A stretch of DNA of 64,000 bases from Citrobacter sp. Res13-Sevr-PEB04-36 (GCF_015672735.1 NZ_JADABY010000025.1:1-64000); one strand, 5' to 3'. Shown: positions 46,370 through 57,115, counted from the first letter of the stretch. A program made the numbers and translations. The notes: a model not told the origin generated them from the sequence alone.

Positions 46370-47755
46370 ATGTCACCTTCAAATGAGAAAAATAATCGTT
46401 ATCTTTTAACCGACTGGAAACCAGAAAATGCCGCCTTTTGGGAAAATAAAGGTAAGCATATCGCCCGAAGAAACCTCTGGATATCAGTCAGTTGTCTCCT
46501 TCTTGCTTTCTGCGTCTGGATGCTATTTAGCGCCGTAGCGGTAAACTTAAATAAAATTGGTTTTAATTTCACCACCGATCAACTCTTTTTATTAACCGCA
46601 TTACCGTCCCTTTCTGGTGCAATATTACGCGTCCCCTACTCCTTTATGGTGCCTATATTTGGTGGCCGCCGTTGGACGGTTTTTAGCACCGCGATTCTTG
46701 TTATCCCTTGTCTGTGGCTCGGATTTGCGGTGCAAAATACGGCTACTCCGTTTGGCGTATTTATCATTATTGCGCTGATGTGTGGTTTTGCCGGTGCCAA
46801 CTTTGCTTCCAGCATGGGCAATATCAGTTTCTTCTTCCCAAAAGCAAAGCAAGGCAGCGCGCTCGGCGTTAACGGCGGCCTCGGTAATCTGGGCGTCAGC
46901 GTGATGCAATTGATCGCCCCGCTGGTGATTTTTCTGCCCATTTTTACCTTCCTCGGTGTCCAGGGTGTGCCACAACCCGATGGTTCGTTACTGTCGCTAA
47001 CCAACGCCGCCTGGATTTGGGTACCGTTGCTGCTGCTCTCCACTCTGGCTGCGGGCATCGGCATGAACGATATCGCCAGTTCCAAAGCCTCTATCGCCTC
47101 GCAGCTGCCGGTGCTGAAGCGTTTTCATCTGTGGCTGCTAAGCCTGCTGTATCTCGCCACCTTCGGTTCATTTATCGGTTTTTCCGCCGGGTTTGCCATG
47201 CTGGCCAAAACCCAGTTTCCTGACGTGAATATTCTGCAACTGGCGTTCTTTGGGCCGTTTATCGGTGCTCTGGCGCGCTCGGCGGGTGGCGTTATCTCCG
47301 ACAAGTTCGGCGGTGTGCGGGTGACATTAATCAACTTTATGTTTATGGCGCTGTTTAGCGGCCTGCTGTTCCTCACCTTGCCGGGTTCTGGTTCGGGAAA
47401 CTTCACCGCCTTCTATCTGGTGTTTATGGGACTGTTCCTGACCGCCGGTCTGGGCAGCGGCTCAACCTTCCAGATGATTGCGGTGATCTTTCGCAAAATC
47501 ACGATTTACCGCGTGAAGCTGCACGGTGGTACGGAAGAACAGGCCCAGCGTGAAGCGGTAACTGACACAGCAGCAGCCCTCGGTTTTATCTCGGCCATCG
47601 GTGCGGTGGGCGGTTTCTTTATCCCGAAAGCGTTCGGTACATCTCTGGCACTGACCGGTTCGCCTGTCGGCGCAATGAAAATATTTTTAGTGTTTTACAT
47701 TGTCTGCGTGCTGGTGACCTGGCTGGTCTATGGCCGCAAATCGCAAAAAAAATAA
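46370..47755 (+). CDS. narU: NarU, nitrate/nitrite transporter
   Basis: The 461-residue MFS protein of the NarK/NarU family has 12 membrane segments and the nitrate signatures GFAGANFASSMGNISFFFPKAKQGSALGVNGGLGNLGVS and GLGSGSTFQMIAVIFRK. It moves nitrate and nitrite across the inner membrane. It precedes narZYWV by 55 bp, the E. coli order. AGGATA is the ribosome site. Confidence 0.95.
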   Translation: MSPSNEKNNRYLLTDWKPENAAFWENKGKHIARRNLWISVSCLLLAFCVWMLFSAVAVNLNKIGFNFTTDQLFLLTALPSLSGAILRVPYSFMVPIFGGRRWTVFSTAILVIPCLWLGFAVQNTATPFGVFIIIALMCGFAGANFASSMGNISFFFPKAKQGSALGVNGGLGNLGVSVMQLIAPLVIFLPIFTFLGVQGVPQPDGSLLSLTNAAWIWVPLLLLSTLAAGIGMNDIASSKASIASQLPVLKRFHLWLLSLLYLATFGSFIGFSAGFAMLAKTQFPDVNILQLAFFGPFIGALARSAGGVISDKFGGVRVTLINFMFMALFSGLLFLTLPGSGSGNFTAFYLVFMGLFLTAGLGSGSTFQMIAVIFRKITIYRVKLHGGTEEQAQREAVTDTAAALGFISAIGAVGGFFIPKAFGTSLALTGSPVGAMKIFLVFYIVCVLVTWLVYGRKSQKK

Positions 47756-47810
47756 CAACTATTTGGCCTGCAGAACGTAGGCAGCATCCATTAGGAGCAG
47801 GAGAAATGTC

Positions 47811-50800
47811 ATGAGTAAACTGTTGGATCGCTTTCGCTATTTTAAACAAAAGGGCGACACGTTTGCCGACGGGCATGGGCAAGTGATGCACACCAACCGG
47901 GACTGGGAAGACAGCTATCGTCAGCGCTGGCAGTTCGATAAAATTGTCCGTTCGACCCACGGGGTCAACTGTACCGGCTCATGCAGCTGGAAAATCTACG
48001 TTAAAAACGGTCTGGTCACCTGGGAAACCCAGCAAACTGACTATCCGCGCACCCGCCCTGACCTGCCTAATCATGAACCCCGCGGATGTCCGCGTGGTGC
48101 CAGCTACTCCTGGTATCTTTACAGTGCCAACCGCCTGAAATATCCGCTGGTGCGTAAACGCCTGATCGAACTGTGGCGCGACGCCCTTTCCCGCCAGCCC
48201 GACCCGGTGCTGGCGTGGGAATCTATTATGCACGATCCGCAAAAGTGCCAGAGCTACAAACAGGTACGCGGACGCGGCGGATTTATCCGTTCCAACTGGA
48301 AGGAGTTAAATCAGCTGATCGCCGCCGCCAACGTCTGGACGGTGAAAACCTACGGCCCGGATCGCGTGACCGGATTCTCCCCCATCCCCGCCATGTCGAT
48401 GGTTTCCTACGCGGCGGGAACACGCTATCTCTCGTTGATTGGCGGCACCTGCCTGAGCTTCTATGACTGGTACTGTGACTTGCCTCCGGCCTCACCTATG
48501 ACCTGGGGCGAGCAGACTGACGTGCCGGAATCCGCCGACTGGTATAACTCCAGCTATATCATTGCCTGGGGTTCTAACGTTCCGCAGACCCGTACGCCAG
48601 ATGCTCACTTCTTTACCGAAGTCCGCTATAAAGGCACCAAGACCATCGCCATTACACCGGACTACTCGGAAGTTGCCAAGCTGTGCGATCAGTGGCTGGC
48701 ACCGAAGCAAGGCACTGACAGCGCGCTGGCGATGGCCATGGGGCACGTTATCCTCAAAGAATTCCACCTTGATAAGCCCAGCGACTACTTCATCAACTAT
48801 TGCCGCCGTTATACCGACATGCCGATGCTGGTGCTGCTGGATGCCCGTGAAGACGGTAGCTTTGTACCAGGACGGATGATGCGTGCCTCTGACCTCGTCG
48901 ACGGACTGGGGGAAAGCAACAATCCTGAATGGAAAACGGTCGCGTTCAACAGCGCCGGTGAACTGGTGGTGCCGAACGGCTCTATCGGTTTTCGCTGGGG
49001 CGAAAAAGGCAAATGGAACCTCGAATCGCTGGCAGCCGGCACGGAAACCGAACTGTCCCTGTCGTTACTCGGTCAGCATGATGAGGTGGCGGGTGTGGCG
49101 TTCCCCTATTTTGGTGGTAACGAAAATCCGCATTTTCGCAGCGTGAAGCAGGAGCCGGTACTGGTGCGTAAACTGCCGGTTAAGCACCTTACCCTCGCTG
49201 ATGGCCGCCGTTGTCCGGTGGTCAGCGTGTACGATTTAGTGCTGGCGAACTACGGGCTCGATCGCGGACTTGATGATGACCTCGCGGCCCATGATTACAG
49301 TGAGATTAAAGCCTACACCCCGGCCTGGGGCGAACAAATCACCGGCGTGCCTCGCCGTCATATCGAACAAATTGCCCGTGAATTTGCCGATACCGCGCAC
49401 AAAACCCATGGTCGCTCGATGATCATCCTCGGGGCGGGCGTCAACCACTGGTACCACATGGACATGAACTACCGTGGGATGATTAACATCCTGGTGTTCT
49501 GTGGTTGTGTCGGCCAAAGCGGCGGCGGCTGGGCGCACTATGTCGGACAGGAAAAACTGCGCCCACAGACCGGCTGGTTACCGTTGGCCTTTGCGCTGGA
49601 CTGGAACCGCCCTCCGCGTCAGATGAACAGCACCTCGTTTTTCTACAACCACTCCAGCCAGTGGCGCTATGAAAAAGTCACCGCCCAGGAGTTACTCTCT
49701 CCGCTGGCCGACGCGTCGAAATTTACCGGACATCTGATCGATTTCAACGTCCGAGCCGAGCGTATGGGCTGGCTGCCTTCTGCCCCACAGCTCAACCTGA
49801 ACCCATTGACCGTTAAATCAAGGGCGGAACAGGCGGGATTGTCTCCAGCGGAATACACTGCGCAGGCACTGAAGTCTGGTGATATCCGCATGGCCTGTGA
49901 GCAACCGGACAACGGCAGTAACCACCCGCGTAACCTGTTTGTCTGGCGTTCGAACTTGCTTGGCTCCTCCGGCAAAGGGCATGAATACATGCTCAAGTAT
50001 TTGCTGGGTACCGAAAGCGGTATTCAGGGTGAAGCGTTGGGCGAAAGTGATGGTATTAAACCTGAAGAGGTGGAATGGCAAACGGCGGCCATCGAAGGCA
50101 AACTTGACCTGCTGGTCACGCTTGATTTCCGTATGTCCAGCACCTGCCTGTTCTCCGATATCGTGTTGCCGACCGCCACCTGGTATGAAAAAGACGACAT
50201 GAATACCTCGGATATGCATCCGTTTATTCACCCACTGTCTGCGGCGGTTGATCCGGCCTGGGAATCCAAAAGCGACTGGGAGATTTACAAGGGCATTGCC
50301 AAAGTGTTCTCCGAGGTCTGCGTGGGGCATCTGGGCCAGGAAACCGATGTGGTGCTGCAACCGCTCCAGCATGACTCTCCGGCAGAGTTGTCGCAGCCGT
50401 TTGATATTCAGGACTGGCGCAAGGGTGAATGTGACTTCATTGCCGGTAAAACGGCACCCAATATAACCGTTGTGGAACGCGACTACCCCGCCACTTACGA
50501 ACGCTTCACCTCACTCGGTCCACTAATGGATAAACTGGGTAACGGCGGGAAAGGCATTTCGTGGAATACCCAAGCTGAAGTCGATTTCCTCGGTAAGCTG
50601 AACTACACCAAACGTGAAGGCCCGGCGAAAGGCCGACCGCTAATCGACACCGCGCTGGACGCCTCTGAAGTGATCCTCGCGCTGGCGCCGGAAACCAACG
50701 GTCAGGTGGCGGTGAAAGCCTGGCAAGCGCTGGGGGCGATGACCGGGCGTGACCACACGCATCTGGCCCTGAACAAAGAAGACGAGAAGATTCGTTTTCG

Positions 50801-51551
50801 CGACATTCAGGCACAGCCGCGCAAAATCATCTCCAGCCCAACCTGGTCAGGTCTTGAAAGCGAGCATGTCTCCTACAACGCTGGCTATACCAACGTACAC
50901 GAACTGATCCCATGGCGCACCCTATCCGGTCGCCAGCAGCTGTATCAGGATCACGCGTGGATGCGTGCCTTTGGCGAAAGCCTGGTGGCTTATCGACCGC
51001 CAATTGATACCCGTAGCGTGACGGAAATGCGTGAGGTTCCCCCGAACGGCTTCCCGGAAAAAGCGCTGAACTTCCTGACTCCGCACCAGAAATGGGGCAT
51101 TCACTCCACGTACAGCGAAAACCTGCTGATGCTGACATTGTCTCGCGGTGGGCCGATTGTCTGGATCAGTGAAACCGACGCCAAAGAGCTGGGGATCGAG
51201 GATAACGACTGGATCGAAGCCTTCAATGCCAACGGCGCGTTGACCGCCCGTGCGGTGGTCAGCCAGCGTGTGCCGCCGGGAATGACCATGATGTACCACG
51301 CGCAGGAGCGAATCATGAATATCCCCGGTTCTGAAGTTACCGGTATGCGCGGTGGTATTCACAACTCAGTGACCCGCGTGTGTCCGAAACCGACCCACAT
51401 GATTGGCGGCTATGCACAGCTATCCTACAGCTTTAACTACTACGGCACCGTCGGCTCTAACCGCGATGAGTTCATCATGATTAGAAAAATGAAAAATATT
51501 GACTGGCTGGATGATGAAGGTCGCGATCAGGTACAGGAGGCGAAAAAATGA
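47811..51551 (+). CDS. narZ: NarZ, nitrate reductase Z catalytic subunit
   Basis: The 1246-residue cytoplasmic molybdopterin subunit reduces nitrate to nitrite. The FS0 cluster ligands are in place: His50, Cys54, Cys58 and Cys93. Other NarG-type segments are THGVNCTGSCSWKIYVKNG, GGTCLSFYDWYCDLPPASP and GVNHWYHMDMNYRG. Nitrate reductase Z is the second, weakly constitutive and RpoS-linked enzyme in E. coli; the narU neighbour and absence of narXL/narK identify this as the Z operon, not narGHJI. AGGAG precedes the start; it overlaps narY by 4 bp. Confidence 0.96.
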   Translation: MSKLLDRFRYFKQKGDTFADGHGQVMHTNRDWEDSYRQRWQFDKIVRSTHGVNCTGSCSWKIYVKNGLVTWETQQTDYPRTRPDLPNHEPRGCPRGASYSWYLYSANRLKYPLVRKRLIELWRDALSRQPDPVLAWESIMHDPQKCQSYKQVRGRGGFIRSNWKELNQLIAAANVWTVKTYGPDRVTGFSPIPAMSMVSYAAGTRYLSLIGGTCLSFYDWYCDLPPASPMTWGEQTDVPESADWYNSSYIIAWGSNVPQTRTPDAHFFTEVRYKGTKTIAITPDYSEVAKLCDQWLAPKQGTDSALAMAMGHVILKEFHLDKPSDYFINYCRRYTDMPMLVLLDAREDGSFVPGRMMRASDLVDGLGESNNPEWKTVAFNSAGELVVPNGSIGFRWGEKGKWNLESLAAGTETELSLSLLGQHDEVAGVAFPYFGGNENPHFRSVKQEPVLVRKLPVKHLTLADGRRCPVVSVYDLVLANYGLDRGLDDDLAAHDYSEIKAYTPAWGEQITGVPRRHIEQIAREFADTAHKTHGRSMIILGAGVNHWYHMDMNYRGMINILVFCGCVGQSGGGWAHYVGQEKLRPQTGWLPLAFALDWNRPPRQMNSTSFFYNHSSQWRYEKVTAQELLSPLADASKFTGHLIDFNVRAERMGWLPSAPQLNLNPLTVKSRAEQAGLSPAEYTAQALKSGDIRMACEQPDNGSNHPRNLFVWRSNLLGSSGKGHEYMLKYLLGTESGIQGEALGESDGIKPEEVEWQTAAIEGKLDLLVTLDFRMSSTCLFSDIVLPTATWYEKDDMNTSDMHPFIHPLSAAVDPAWESKSDWEIYKGIAKVFSEVCVGHLGQETDVVLQPLQHDSPAELSQPFDIQDWRKGECDFIAGKTAPNITVVERDYPATYERFTSLGPLMDKLGNGGKGISWNTQAEVDFLGKLNYTKREGPAKGRPLIDTALDASEVILALAPETNGQVAVKAWQALGAMTGRDHTHLALNKEDEKIRFRDIQAQPRKIISSPTWSGLESEHVSYNAGYTNVHELIPWRTLSGRQQLYQDHAWMRAFGESLVAYRPPIDTRSVTEMREVPPNGFPEKALNFLTPHQKWGIHSTYSENLLMLTLSRGGPIVWISETDAKELGIEDNDWIEAFNANGALTARAVVSQRVPPGMTMMYHAQERIMNIPGSEVTGMRGGIHNSVTRVCPKPTHMIGGYAQLSYSFNYYGTVGSNRDEFIMIRKMKNIDWLDDEGRDQVQEAKK

Positions 51552-53092
51552 AAATACGCTCACAGGTAGGCATGGTTCTTAATCTGGATAAGTGCATCGG
51601 CTGCCACACCTGCTCCGTCACCTGTAAAAACGTCTGGACCGGACGTGAAGGTATGGAATACGCATGGTTTAACAACGTCGAAACCAAACCGGGGATTGGT
51701 TACCCCAAAAACTGGGAAGATCAGGAAGAATGGCAAGGCGGCTGGGTTCGCGACGTTAACGGTAAAATCAGACCGCGCCTGGGCGGTAAGATGGGCGTGA
51801 TCACCAAAATCTTTGCCAACCCGGTGATCCCGCAAATCGATGATTACTACGAGCCGTTCACCTACGATTACCAGCATCTGCATAGCGCACCGGAAGGCAA
51901 ACATCAGCCCACCGCCCGTCCGCGTTCGCTAATTGATGGCAAACGGATGGACAAGATTATCTGGGGGCCAAACTGGGAGGAACTGCTCGGCGGCGAGTTT
52001 TCTAAACGCGCGCGCGACCGTAACTTCGAAAAGATGCAAAAGGAGATGTACGGCCAGTTCGAAAACACCTTCATGATGTATCTGCCGCGCCTGTGTGAAC
52101 ACTGCCTGAACCCAAGTTGTGTGGCGACCTGCCCGAGTGGTGCCATCTACAAGCGTGAAGAAGACGGCATCGTATTGATTGACCAGGATAAATGCCGCGG
52201 CTGGCGTTTATGTATCAGCGGTTGCCCGTATAAGAAAATCTACTTTAACTGGAAGAGCGGCAAGTCGGAAAAATGTATTTTCTGCTATCCGCGCATTGAA
52301 TCCGGCCAGCCGACGGTGTGTTCAGAAACCTGCGTCGGGCGCATTCGCTATCTCGGCGTCCTGTTGTACGACGCCGACCGCATCGAAGAAGCGGCCAGCA
52401 CCGAGCATGAAACCGATCTCTACGAGCGCCAGTGTGATGTGTTCCTCAACCCGAACGATCCGGCGGTGATTGAAGAAGCGCTGAAACAGGGTATTCCGCA
52501 AAACGTGATTGACGCCGCCCAGCGCTCGCCGGTCTATAAAATGGCAATGGACTGGAAGCTGGCGCTGCCGCTGCATCCGGAGTATCGCACCCTGCCAATG
52601 GTCTGGTACGTACCGCCGTTGTCACCGATTCAGTCAATCGCCGACGCCGGTGGCCTGCCGCACAATGGCAATATTCTGCCTGCGGTAGAATCGCTGCGCA
52701 TTCCGGTGCAGTACCTCGCCAACATGCTCAGTGCGGGTGATACCGGCCCGGTACTGCGTGCGCTGAAACGTATGATGGCGATGCGCCACTATATGCGCTC
52801 GCAAACCGTCGAAGGCGTCACCGATACCCGCGCCATCGACGAAGTCGGATTGAGCGTGGAACAGGTTGAAGAGATGTATCGCTATCTGGCGATTGCCAAC
52901 TATGAAGACCGCTTCGTGATCCCAACCAGCCACCGCGAAATGGCCCGCGATGCCTTCCCGGAGAAAAACGGCTGCGGCTTTACCTTCGGCGATGGCTGCC
53001 ACGGTTCCGACACCAAATTCAACCTGTTCAACAGCAGTCGCATTGATGCTATCGACATCACCGAAGTGCGCGATAAAGCGGAGGGTGAATAA
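51548..53092 (+). CDS. narY: NarY, nitrate reductase Z iron-sulfur subunit
   Basis: The 514-residue beta subunit carries four cysteine groups: CIGCHTCSVTC, CEHCLNPSCVATCP, CRGWRLCISGCPYKK (Trp in place of one Cys marks the 3Fe-4S cluster) and CIFCYPRIESGQPTVCSETC. It relays electrons from NarV to NarZ. It starts at an ATGA overlap with narZ and its stop shares one base with the narW start. Confidence 0.96.
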   Translation: MKIRSQVGMVLNLDKCIGCHTCSVTCKNVWTGREGMEYAWFNNVETKPGIGYPKNWEDQEEWQGGWVRDVNGKIRPRLGGKMGVITKIFANPVIPQIDDYYEPFTYDYQHLHSAPEGKHQPTARPRSLIDGKRMDKIIWGPNWEELLGGEFSKRARDRNFEKMQKEMYGQFENTFMMYLPRLCEHCLNPSCVATCPSGAIYKREEDGIVLIDQDKCRGWRLCISGCPYKKIYFNWKSGKSEKCIFCYPRIESGQPTVCSETCVGRIRYLGVLLYDADRIEEAASTEHETDLYERQCDVFLNPNDPAVIEEALKQGIPQNVIDAAQRSPVYKMAMDWKLALPLHPEYRTLPMVWYVPPLSPIQSIADAGGLPHNGNILPAVESLRIPVQYLANMLSAGDTGPVLRALKRMMAMRHYMRSQTVEGVTDTRAIDEVGLSVEQVEEMYRYLAIANYEDRFVIPTSHREMARDAFPEKNGCGFTFGDGCHGSDTKFNLFNSSRIDAIDITEVRDKAEGE

Positions 53093-53787
53093 TGCAAATC
53101 CTCAAGATTATCGGGCTGCTGATGGAGTATCCGGACGAATTGCTGTGGGAATGTAAGGACGATGCACTGACGCTAGTCGCCAGTGATGCACCGATGCTGA
53201 GCGAATTCACCCGTGAGTTGTTAAATGCCCCGCTGCTGGATAAGCAGGCCGAATGGTGCGAGGTGTTTGACCGCGGTCGCGCCACCTCGCTGCTGTTGTT
53301 TGAACACGTTCATGCGGAATCACGCGACCGCGGTCAGGCGATGGTCGACCTGCTGGCGCAGTACGAAAAGGTCGGGTTACAGCTCGCCTGCCGTGAGCTG
53401 CCGGATCACCTGCCGTTGTATCTGGAGTATTTGAGCGTGCTGCCGGAGGCAGAGGCTAAAGAGGGATTGCAAAATGTCGCGCCGATCCTGGCGCTGCTTG
53501 GTGGGCGCTTGAAGCAGCGTGATACCCCATGGTATCAGCTGTTTGACGCCCTTCTCATGCTGGCGGGCAGTCCGCTTTCAAGTGACAGTGTCACGAAACA
53601 GGTCGGCGCAGAAACCCGGGACGATACCCGCCAGGCGCTCGACGCTGTATGGGAAGAGGAACAGGTGAAGTTCATTGAGGATAATGCCACCGCCTGTGAC
53701 AGTTCACCGTTACAAAGCTACCAACGGCGCTTTAGCCAGGACGTGGCGCCACAGTATGTTGACGTCAGCTCGGGAGGCCCGAAATGA
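53092..53787 (+). CDS. narW: NarW, nitrate reductase Z assembly chaperone
   Basis: The 231-residue NarJ-family chaperone is soluble and mainly helical ([39 protein letters not shown]). It assists cofactor insertion into NarZ and is not part of the final enzyme. It overlaps narV by 4 bp. Confidence 0.94.
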   Translation: MQILKIIGLLMEYPDELLWECKDDALTLVASDAPMLSEFTRELLNAPLLDKQAEWCEVFDRGRATSLLLFEHVHAESRDRGQAMVDLLAQYEKVGLQLACRELPDHLPLYLEYLSVLPEAEAKEGLQNVAPILALLGGRLKQRDTPWYQLFDALLMLAGSPLSSDSVTKQVGAETRDDTRQALDAVWEEEQVKFIEDNATACDSSPLQSYQRRFSQDVAPQYVDVSSGGPK

Positions 53788-54464
53788 TACAGTACCTGAA
53801 CGTCTTTTTTTACGACATCTACCCGTATCTGTGCGGGACGGTGTTTATCCTCGGCAGTTGGCTACGCTACGACTACGGCCAGTACACCTGGCGCGCCTCC
53901 TCCAGCCAAATGCTGGACAAACGCGGCATGGTGCTGTGGTCAAACCTGTTCCACATTGGCATTTTGGGGATTTTCTTCGGCCATCTGTTCGGCATGCTAA
54001 CCCCGCACTGGATGTACGCCTGGTTCCTGCCTATCGCAGTGAAGCAGCAAATGGCAATGATTGCGGGTGGGATTTGCGGCGTGCTGACGCTGGTCGGCGG
54101 CGCGGGTTTGCTGGTTCGTCGTCTGACGAATTCGCGTATTCGCGCGACATCCTCTACCGCTGATATTCTGATCCTGTGTGTTCTGCTGGTTCAGTGTATT
54201 CTCGGCCTGACCACTATTCCGTTCTCAGCACAACATCCGGACGGCAGTGAAATGCTGAAACTGGTGGGCTGGGCGCAGTCGGTGGTGACATTCCAGGGCG
54301 GCGCGTCCGCGCATCTGGACGGCGTGGCGCTAATTTTCCGCGTTCATCTGGTTCTGGGGATGACCATCTTCCTGCTGTTCCCGTTCACCCGTCTGGTCCA
54401 CGTGTGGAGCGCGCCGGTCGAATATTTCACCCGTCGCAACCAGATAGTCCGTTCTCGCCGATAA
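53784..54464 (+). CDS. narV: NarV, nitrate reductase Z cytochrome b subunit
   Basis: The 226-residue membrane subunit has five helices and the same length as E. coli NarV. Heme-ligand histidines lie in [23 protein letters not shown] and in [24 protein letters not shown]. It oxidises quinol and passes electrons to NarY. Confidence 0.95.
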   Translation: MIQYLNVFFYDIYPYLCGTVFILGSWLRYDYGQYTWRASSSQMLDKRGMVLWSNLFHIGILGIFFGHLFGMLTPHWMYAWFLPIAVKQQMAMIAGGICGVLTLVGGAGLLVRRLTNSRIRATSSTADILILCVLLVQCILGLTTIPFSAQHPDGSEMLKLVGWAQSVVTFQGGASAHLDGVALIFRVHLVLGMTIFLLFPFTRLVHVWSAPVEYFTRRNQIVRSRR

Positions 54465-54477
54465 ACTCGCGTTACAT

Positions 54478-54542
54478 TGCCGGGTCCGGCCTACAGAGAG
54501 ATTCCGTAGGCCGGATAAGACGCAGGGCGTCGCCATCCGGCA
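54478..54542. repeat. REP/BIME element between narV and yddE
   Basis: Two inverted REP units face each other: TGCCGGGTCCGGCCTAC and GTAGGCCGGATAAGACGC ending CGCCATCCGGCA. The GTAGGCC arms can form a stable stem and the element probably ends the narUZYWV transcript. Confidence 0.85.
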
Positions 54543-54584
54543 TTTTGCACGTTATGATGCTTCTCCACTCCAGGGAGAACGCCA

Positions 54585-55481
54585 ATGAAACCACAGGTTT
54601 ACCACGTCGATGCCTTTACTTCACACCCGTTTCGCGGCAATTCCGCAGGCGTTGTGCTGCATGCTGACGGATTGAGTGAGGCGCAGATGCAGCTGATTGC
54701 GCGTGAACTGCGTCATTCTGAAACCGCCTTTCTACTGACCAGCAGCGACAGTGACGTGCGTATTCGCTACTTCACGCCAACGGTCGAAGTACCTATCTGT
54801 GGGCACGCCACCGTCGCCGCGCACTATGTTCGCGCCAGCGTGCTTGGGCTGGGCAATACCACTGTCTGGCAGACGTCGTTGGCCGGGCGTCATCGCGTTG
54901 ATATTCATGCTGAAGATAACGACTATCGCATCAGTCTGGAACAGGGTACGCCGACTGTTGAGCTACCGCTGGAGGGGGCCACGCGTGCGGCTATCATCGC
55001 CGCCCTGCATCTGACCGAAGACGATATGCTGCCGGGACTGCCGATCCAGATTGCTTCTACCGGGCATTCGAAAGTGATGATCCCGCTGAAATCAGAGGTT
55101 GACCTCGATGCCCTGTCCCCGGACCTGTCGGCATTAACCGCACTCAGCCAGCATATTGGCTGCAACGGCTTCTTCCCGTTTCAGATCCGTCCAGGGGAAA
55201 ACGCCACCGATGGCCGCATGTTTTCACCGGCGATTGGCATTGTGGAGGATCCGGTCACCGGCAATGCCAATGGTCCAATGGGCGCATGGCTGGTGCACCA
55301 CAACCTGATGGCGCATGACGGAAAAACCTTGCATGTTCAGGGGCATCAGGGCCGCGCGCTGGGACGCGACGGCATTGTCGAGGTGACGGTGGCAATCCAG
55401 GACAATCAGCCGCAAAAAGTCACGATTTCCGGTGCGGCGGTGATCCTGTTTCATGCTGAATGGGCAATAAATTTTAATTGA
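54585..55481 (+). CDS. yddE: YddE, PhzF-family isomerase-like protein
   Basis: The 298-residue protein has the PhzF fold signature QVYHVDAFTSHPFRGNSAGVVLHAD, catalytic-type HSETAFL (conserved Glu), GHATVAA and the C-terminal EDPVTGNANGPMGAWL. Same length class as E. coli YddE (297). PhzF proteins isomerise dienes; the substrate of YddE is unknown. A TCCAGGGAGA ribosome region precedes the ATG. Confidence 0.95.
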   Translation: MKPQVYHVDAFTSHPFRGNSAGVVLHADGLSEAQMQLIARELRHSETAFLLTSSDSDVRIRYFTPTVEVPICGHATVAAHYVRASVLGLGNTTVWQTSLAGRHRVDIHAEDNDYRISLEQGTPTVELPLEGATRAAIIAALHLTEDDMLPGLPIQIASTGHSKVMIPLKSEVDLDALSPDLSALTALSQHIGCNGFFPFQIRPGENATDGRMFSPAIGIVEDPVTGNANGPMGAWLVHHNLMAHDGKTLHVQGHQGRALGRDGIVEVTVAIQDNQPQKVTISGAAVILFHAEWAINFN

Positions 55482-55485
55482 GTCT

Positions 55486-55522
55486 GTAGGCCGGATAAGA
55501 CGCATCGCGTCGCCATCCGGCA
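55486..55522. repeat. Single REP unit between yddE and nhoA
   Basis: GTAGGCCGGATAAGACGC at 55486 and CGTCGCCATCCGGCA to 55522 form a standard REP palindrome between two convergent genes. Confidence 0.85.
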
Positions 55523-55532
55523 AATCATCACC

Positions 55533-56378
55533 CTATTTCCCCGCCTCCGGATGCGTATCAAACGCCGCCATCACCGTTGCCAGTTCCGCCTCGGTAAAGC
55601 CGTGTTTGACGTCATCAACCCCCAGACCAAAGCGGTCCTGTAACAGAGCATACAGGCTCGCGACGTCAGGTAAGTTTATCTGCTCTACCGCATGGCCCGC
55701 TTCATAGTGCGTAAAATGGAAGTTGGTCAGGGTCAGCTTACCGCCGTCTGGCAGATGACGACACATCAGCAGGTGATGGCGAAAATGCGACTGTGGCCAA
55801 TGCGCGGACCAGAAGTTACCTATCAGATGATCGCTCTGATGCTGAGTGACCAGATCGAAGTGGTACATCGATTGCCAGTTCTGATGATGACGGAACTGCA
55901 GGATCCAGTCCTCGTCTTCCCGAATCAGCCGATATTCACCGTGCGGTGTCTGCTGTTCAATGTCGGCCTGCAGACGAATCGGCGCGGTCAGCGTTTGTCC
56001 ACCAAAGCCGACATCGGCAATCCACGCTTCACCCTGCAATTCGACCAGTAACAGTCGATGCGTGCGCGGCGGCAAGCTGGGCGGATTTGCCAGCACCACC
56101 CGCCCAAGTAAACTGCGCACGGTAAAGCCAATCTCTCGCAGCGCGCGCTCAAATACCCCATTCTGCTCAAAGCAATAGCCGCCACGACGCGCACTCACCA
56201 GTTTCTCTTCCAGCGACTGATCGTCGAGTTGCATTTCTCGCGGCAGCAGCACATCGAGATTTTCAAACGGAATCGCACCGTTGTGCAGTAAATGCAGCGC
56301 CTGCAAAGTGTTAATGTTGACGTTGGCCGTACCTGACCAGCCAATACGGGAAAAATAAGCGGTTAAAAAAGGCGTCAT
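55533..56378 (-). CDS. nhoA: NhoA, arylamine N-acetyltransferase
   Basis: From ATG 56378 the protein is 281 residues, the E. coli length. The catalytic triad is exactly placed: Cys69 (RRGGYCFEQNG), His107 (PRTHRLLL) and Asp122 (WIADVGFGG). NhoA acetylates arylamines and N-hydroxyarylamines from acetyl-CoA. The frame to 56471 upstream lacks a ribosome site. Confidence 0.96.
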   Translation of the reverse strand: MTPFLTAYFSRIGWSGTANVNINTLQALHLLHNGAIPFENLDVLLPREMQLDDQSLEEKLVSARRGGYCFEQNGVFERALREIGFTVRSLLGRVVLANPPSLPPRTHRLLLVELQGEAWIADVGFGGQTLTAPIRLQADIEQQTPHGEYRLIREDEDWILQFRHHQNWQSMYHFDLVTQHQSDHLIGNFWSAHWPQSHFRHHLLMCRHLPDGGKLTLTNFHFTHYEAGHAVEQINLPDVASLYALLQDRFGLGVDDVKHGFTEAELATVMAAFDTHPEAGK

Positions 56379-56535
56379 ACCGGATCCCTGTGCGTTGAAT
56401 GTTGTACTTATAACGCATTTTTCATTTTCCGCCGTCGATTTTGTGCGCTCCCGCCGTATGCCGGGCGACAAAATCGCTAATCCCGTTAATATCTATATTA
56501 ATTGTGTGCACTATCCACTCAACTGAGGATCCACC

Positions 56536-57108
56536 ATGAGTCATTTTCGTCCGGTTGAATTACACCATGCCAGTCGACTGTTAAATCACGGTCCCACGGT
56601 TTTGATAACCAGCCGGGATGAAAATACGCAGCGGCGAAATGTGATGGCGGCAGCGTGGTCCATGCCCGTTGAGTTTGAACCGCCGCGTATTGCCATTGTG
56701 GTGGATAAGACAGCCTGGTCGCGCGAACTCATTGAACGTAGCGGCATGTTTGGCATTGTTATTCCCGGCGTGGCGGCAACTAACTGGACCTACGCGGTGG
56801 GCAGCGTTTCCGGTCGCGTGGAAGATAAATTTAACTGCTACGGTATTCCGGTAGTCAAAGGTCCAGTGCTGGGCTTACCGCTGATAGAGGCTAAATGCCT
56901 GGCGTGGATGGAGTGTCGCCTTCTGCCTGCGACATCCGCGCAAGAAAAGTATGACACCTTGTTCGGCCAGGTCGTTTCCGCCGCAGCGGATGATCGCGTC
57001 TTTGTCGACGGGCGCTGGCAGTTCGATGATGACAAACTCAACACCCTGCATCATCTCGGTGCGGGCACATTTATCACCAGCGGAAAACGCATTACTGCTG
57101 GTGAGTAA
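56536..57108 (+). CDS. yddH: YddH, flavin reductase-like protein
   Basis: The 190-residue protein belongs to the flavin reductase (FMN-binding split-barrel) family: RRNVMAAAWSMPVEFEPPRIAIVVDK and FGIVIPGVAATNWTYAVGSVSGR are typical FMN-contact segments. Its length and neighbours match E. coli YddH, whose substrate is not established. GAGGAT precedes the ATG and it is divergent from nhoA. Confidence 0.92.
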   Translation: MSHFRPVELHHASRLLNHGPTVLITSRDENTQRRNVMAAAWSMPVEFEPPRIAIVVDKTAWSRELIERSGMFGIVIPGVAATNWTYAVGSVSGRVEDKFNCYGIPVVKGPVLGLPLIEAKCLAWMECRLLPATSAQEKYDTLFGQVVSAAADDRVFVDGRWQFDDDKLNTLHHLGAGTFITSGKRITAGE

Positions 57109-57115
57109 TCGGAAC

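Noticed and set aside
47811-54464. Nitrate reductase A operon narGHJI
   Set aside because: The narU gene directly upstream and yddE downstream identify the narZYWV copy.
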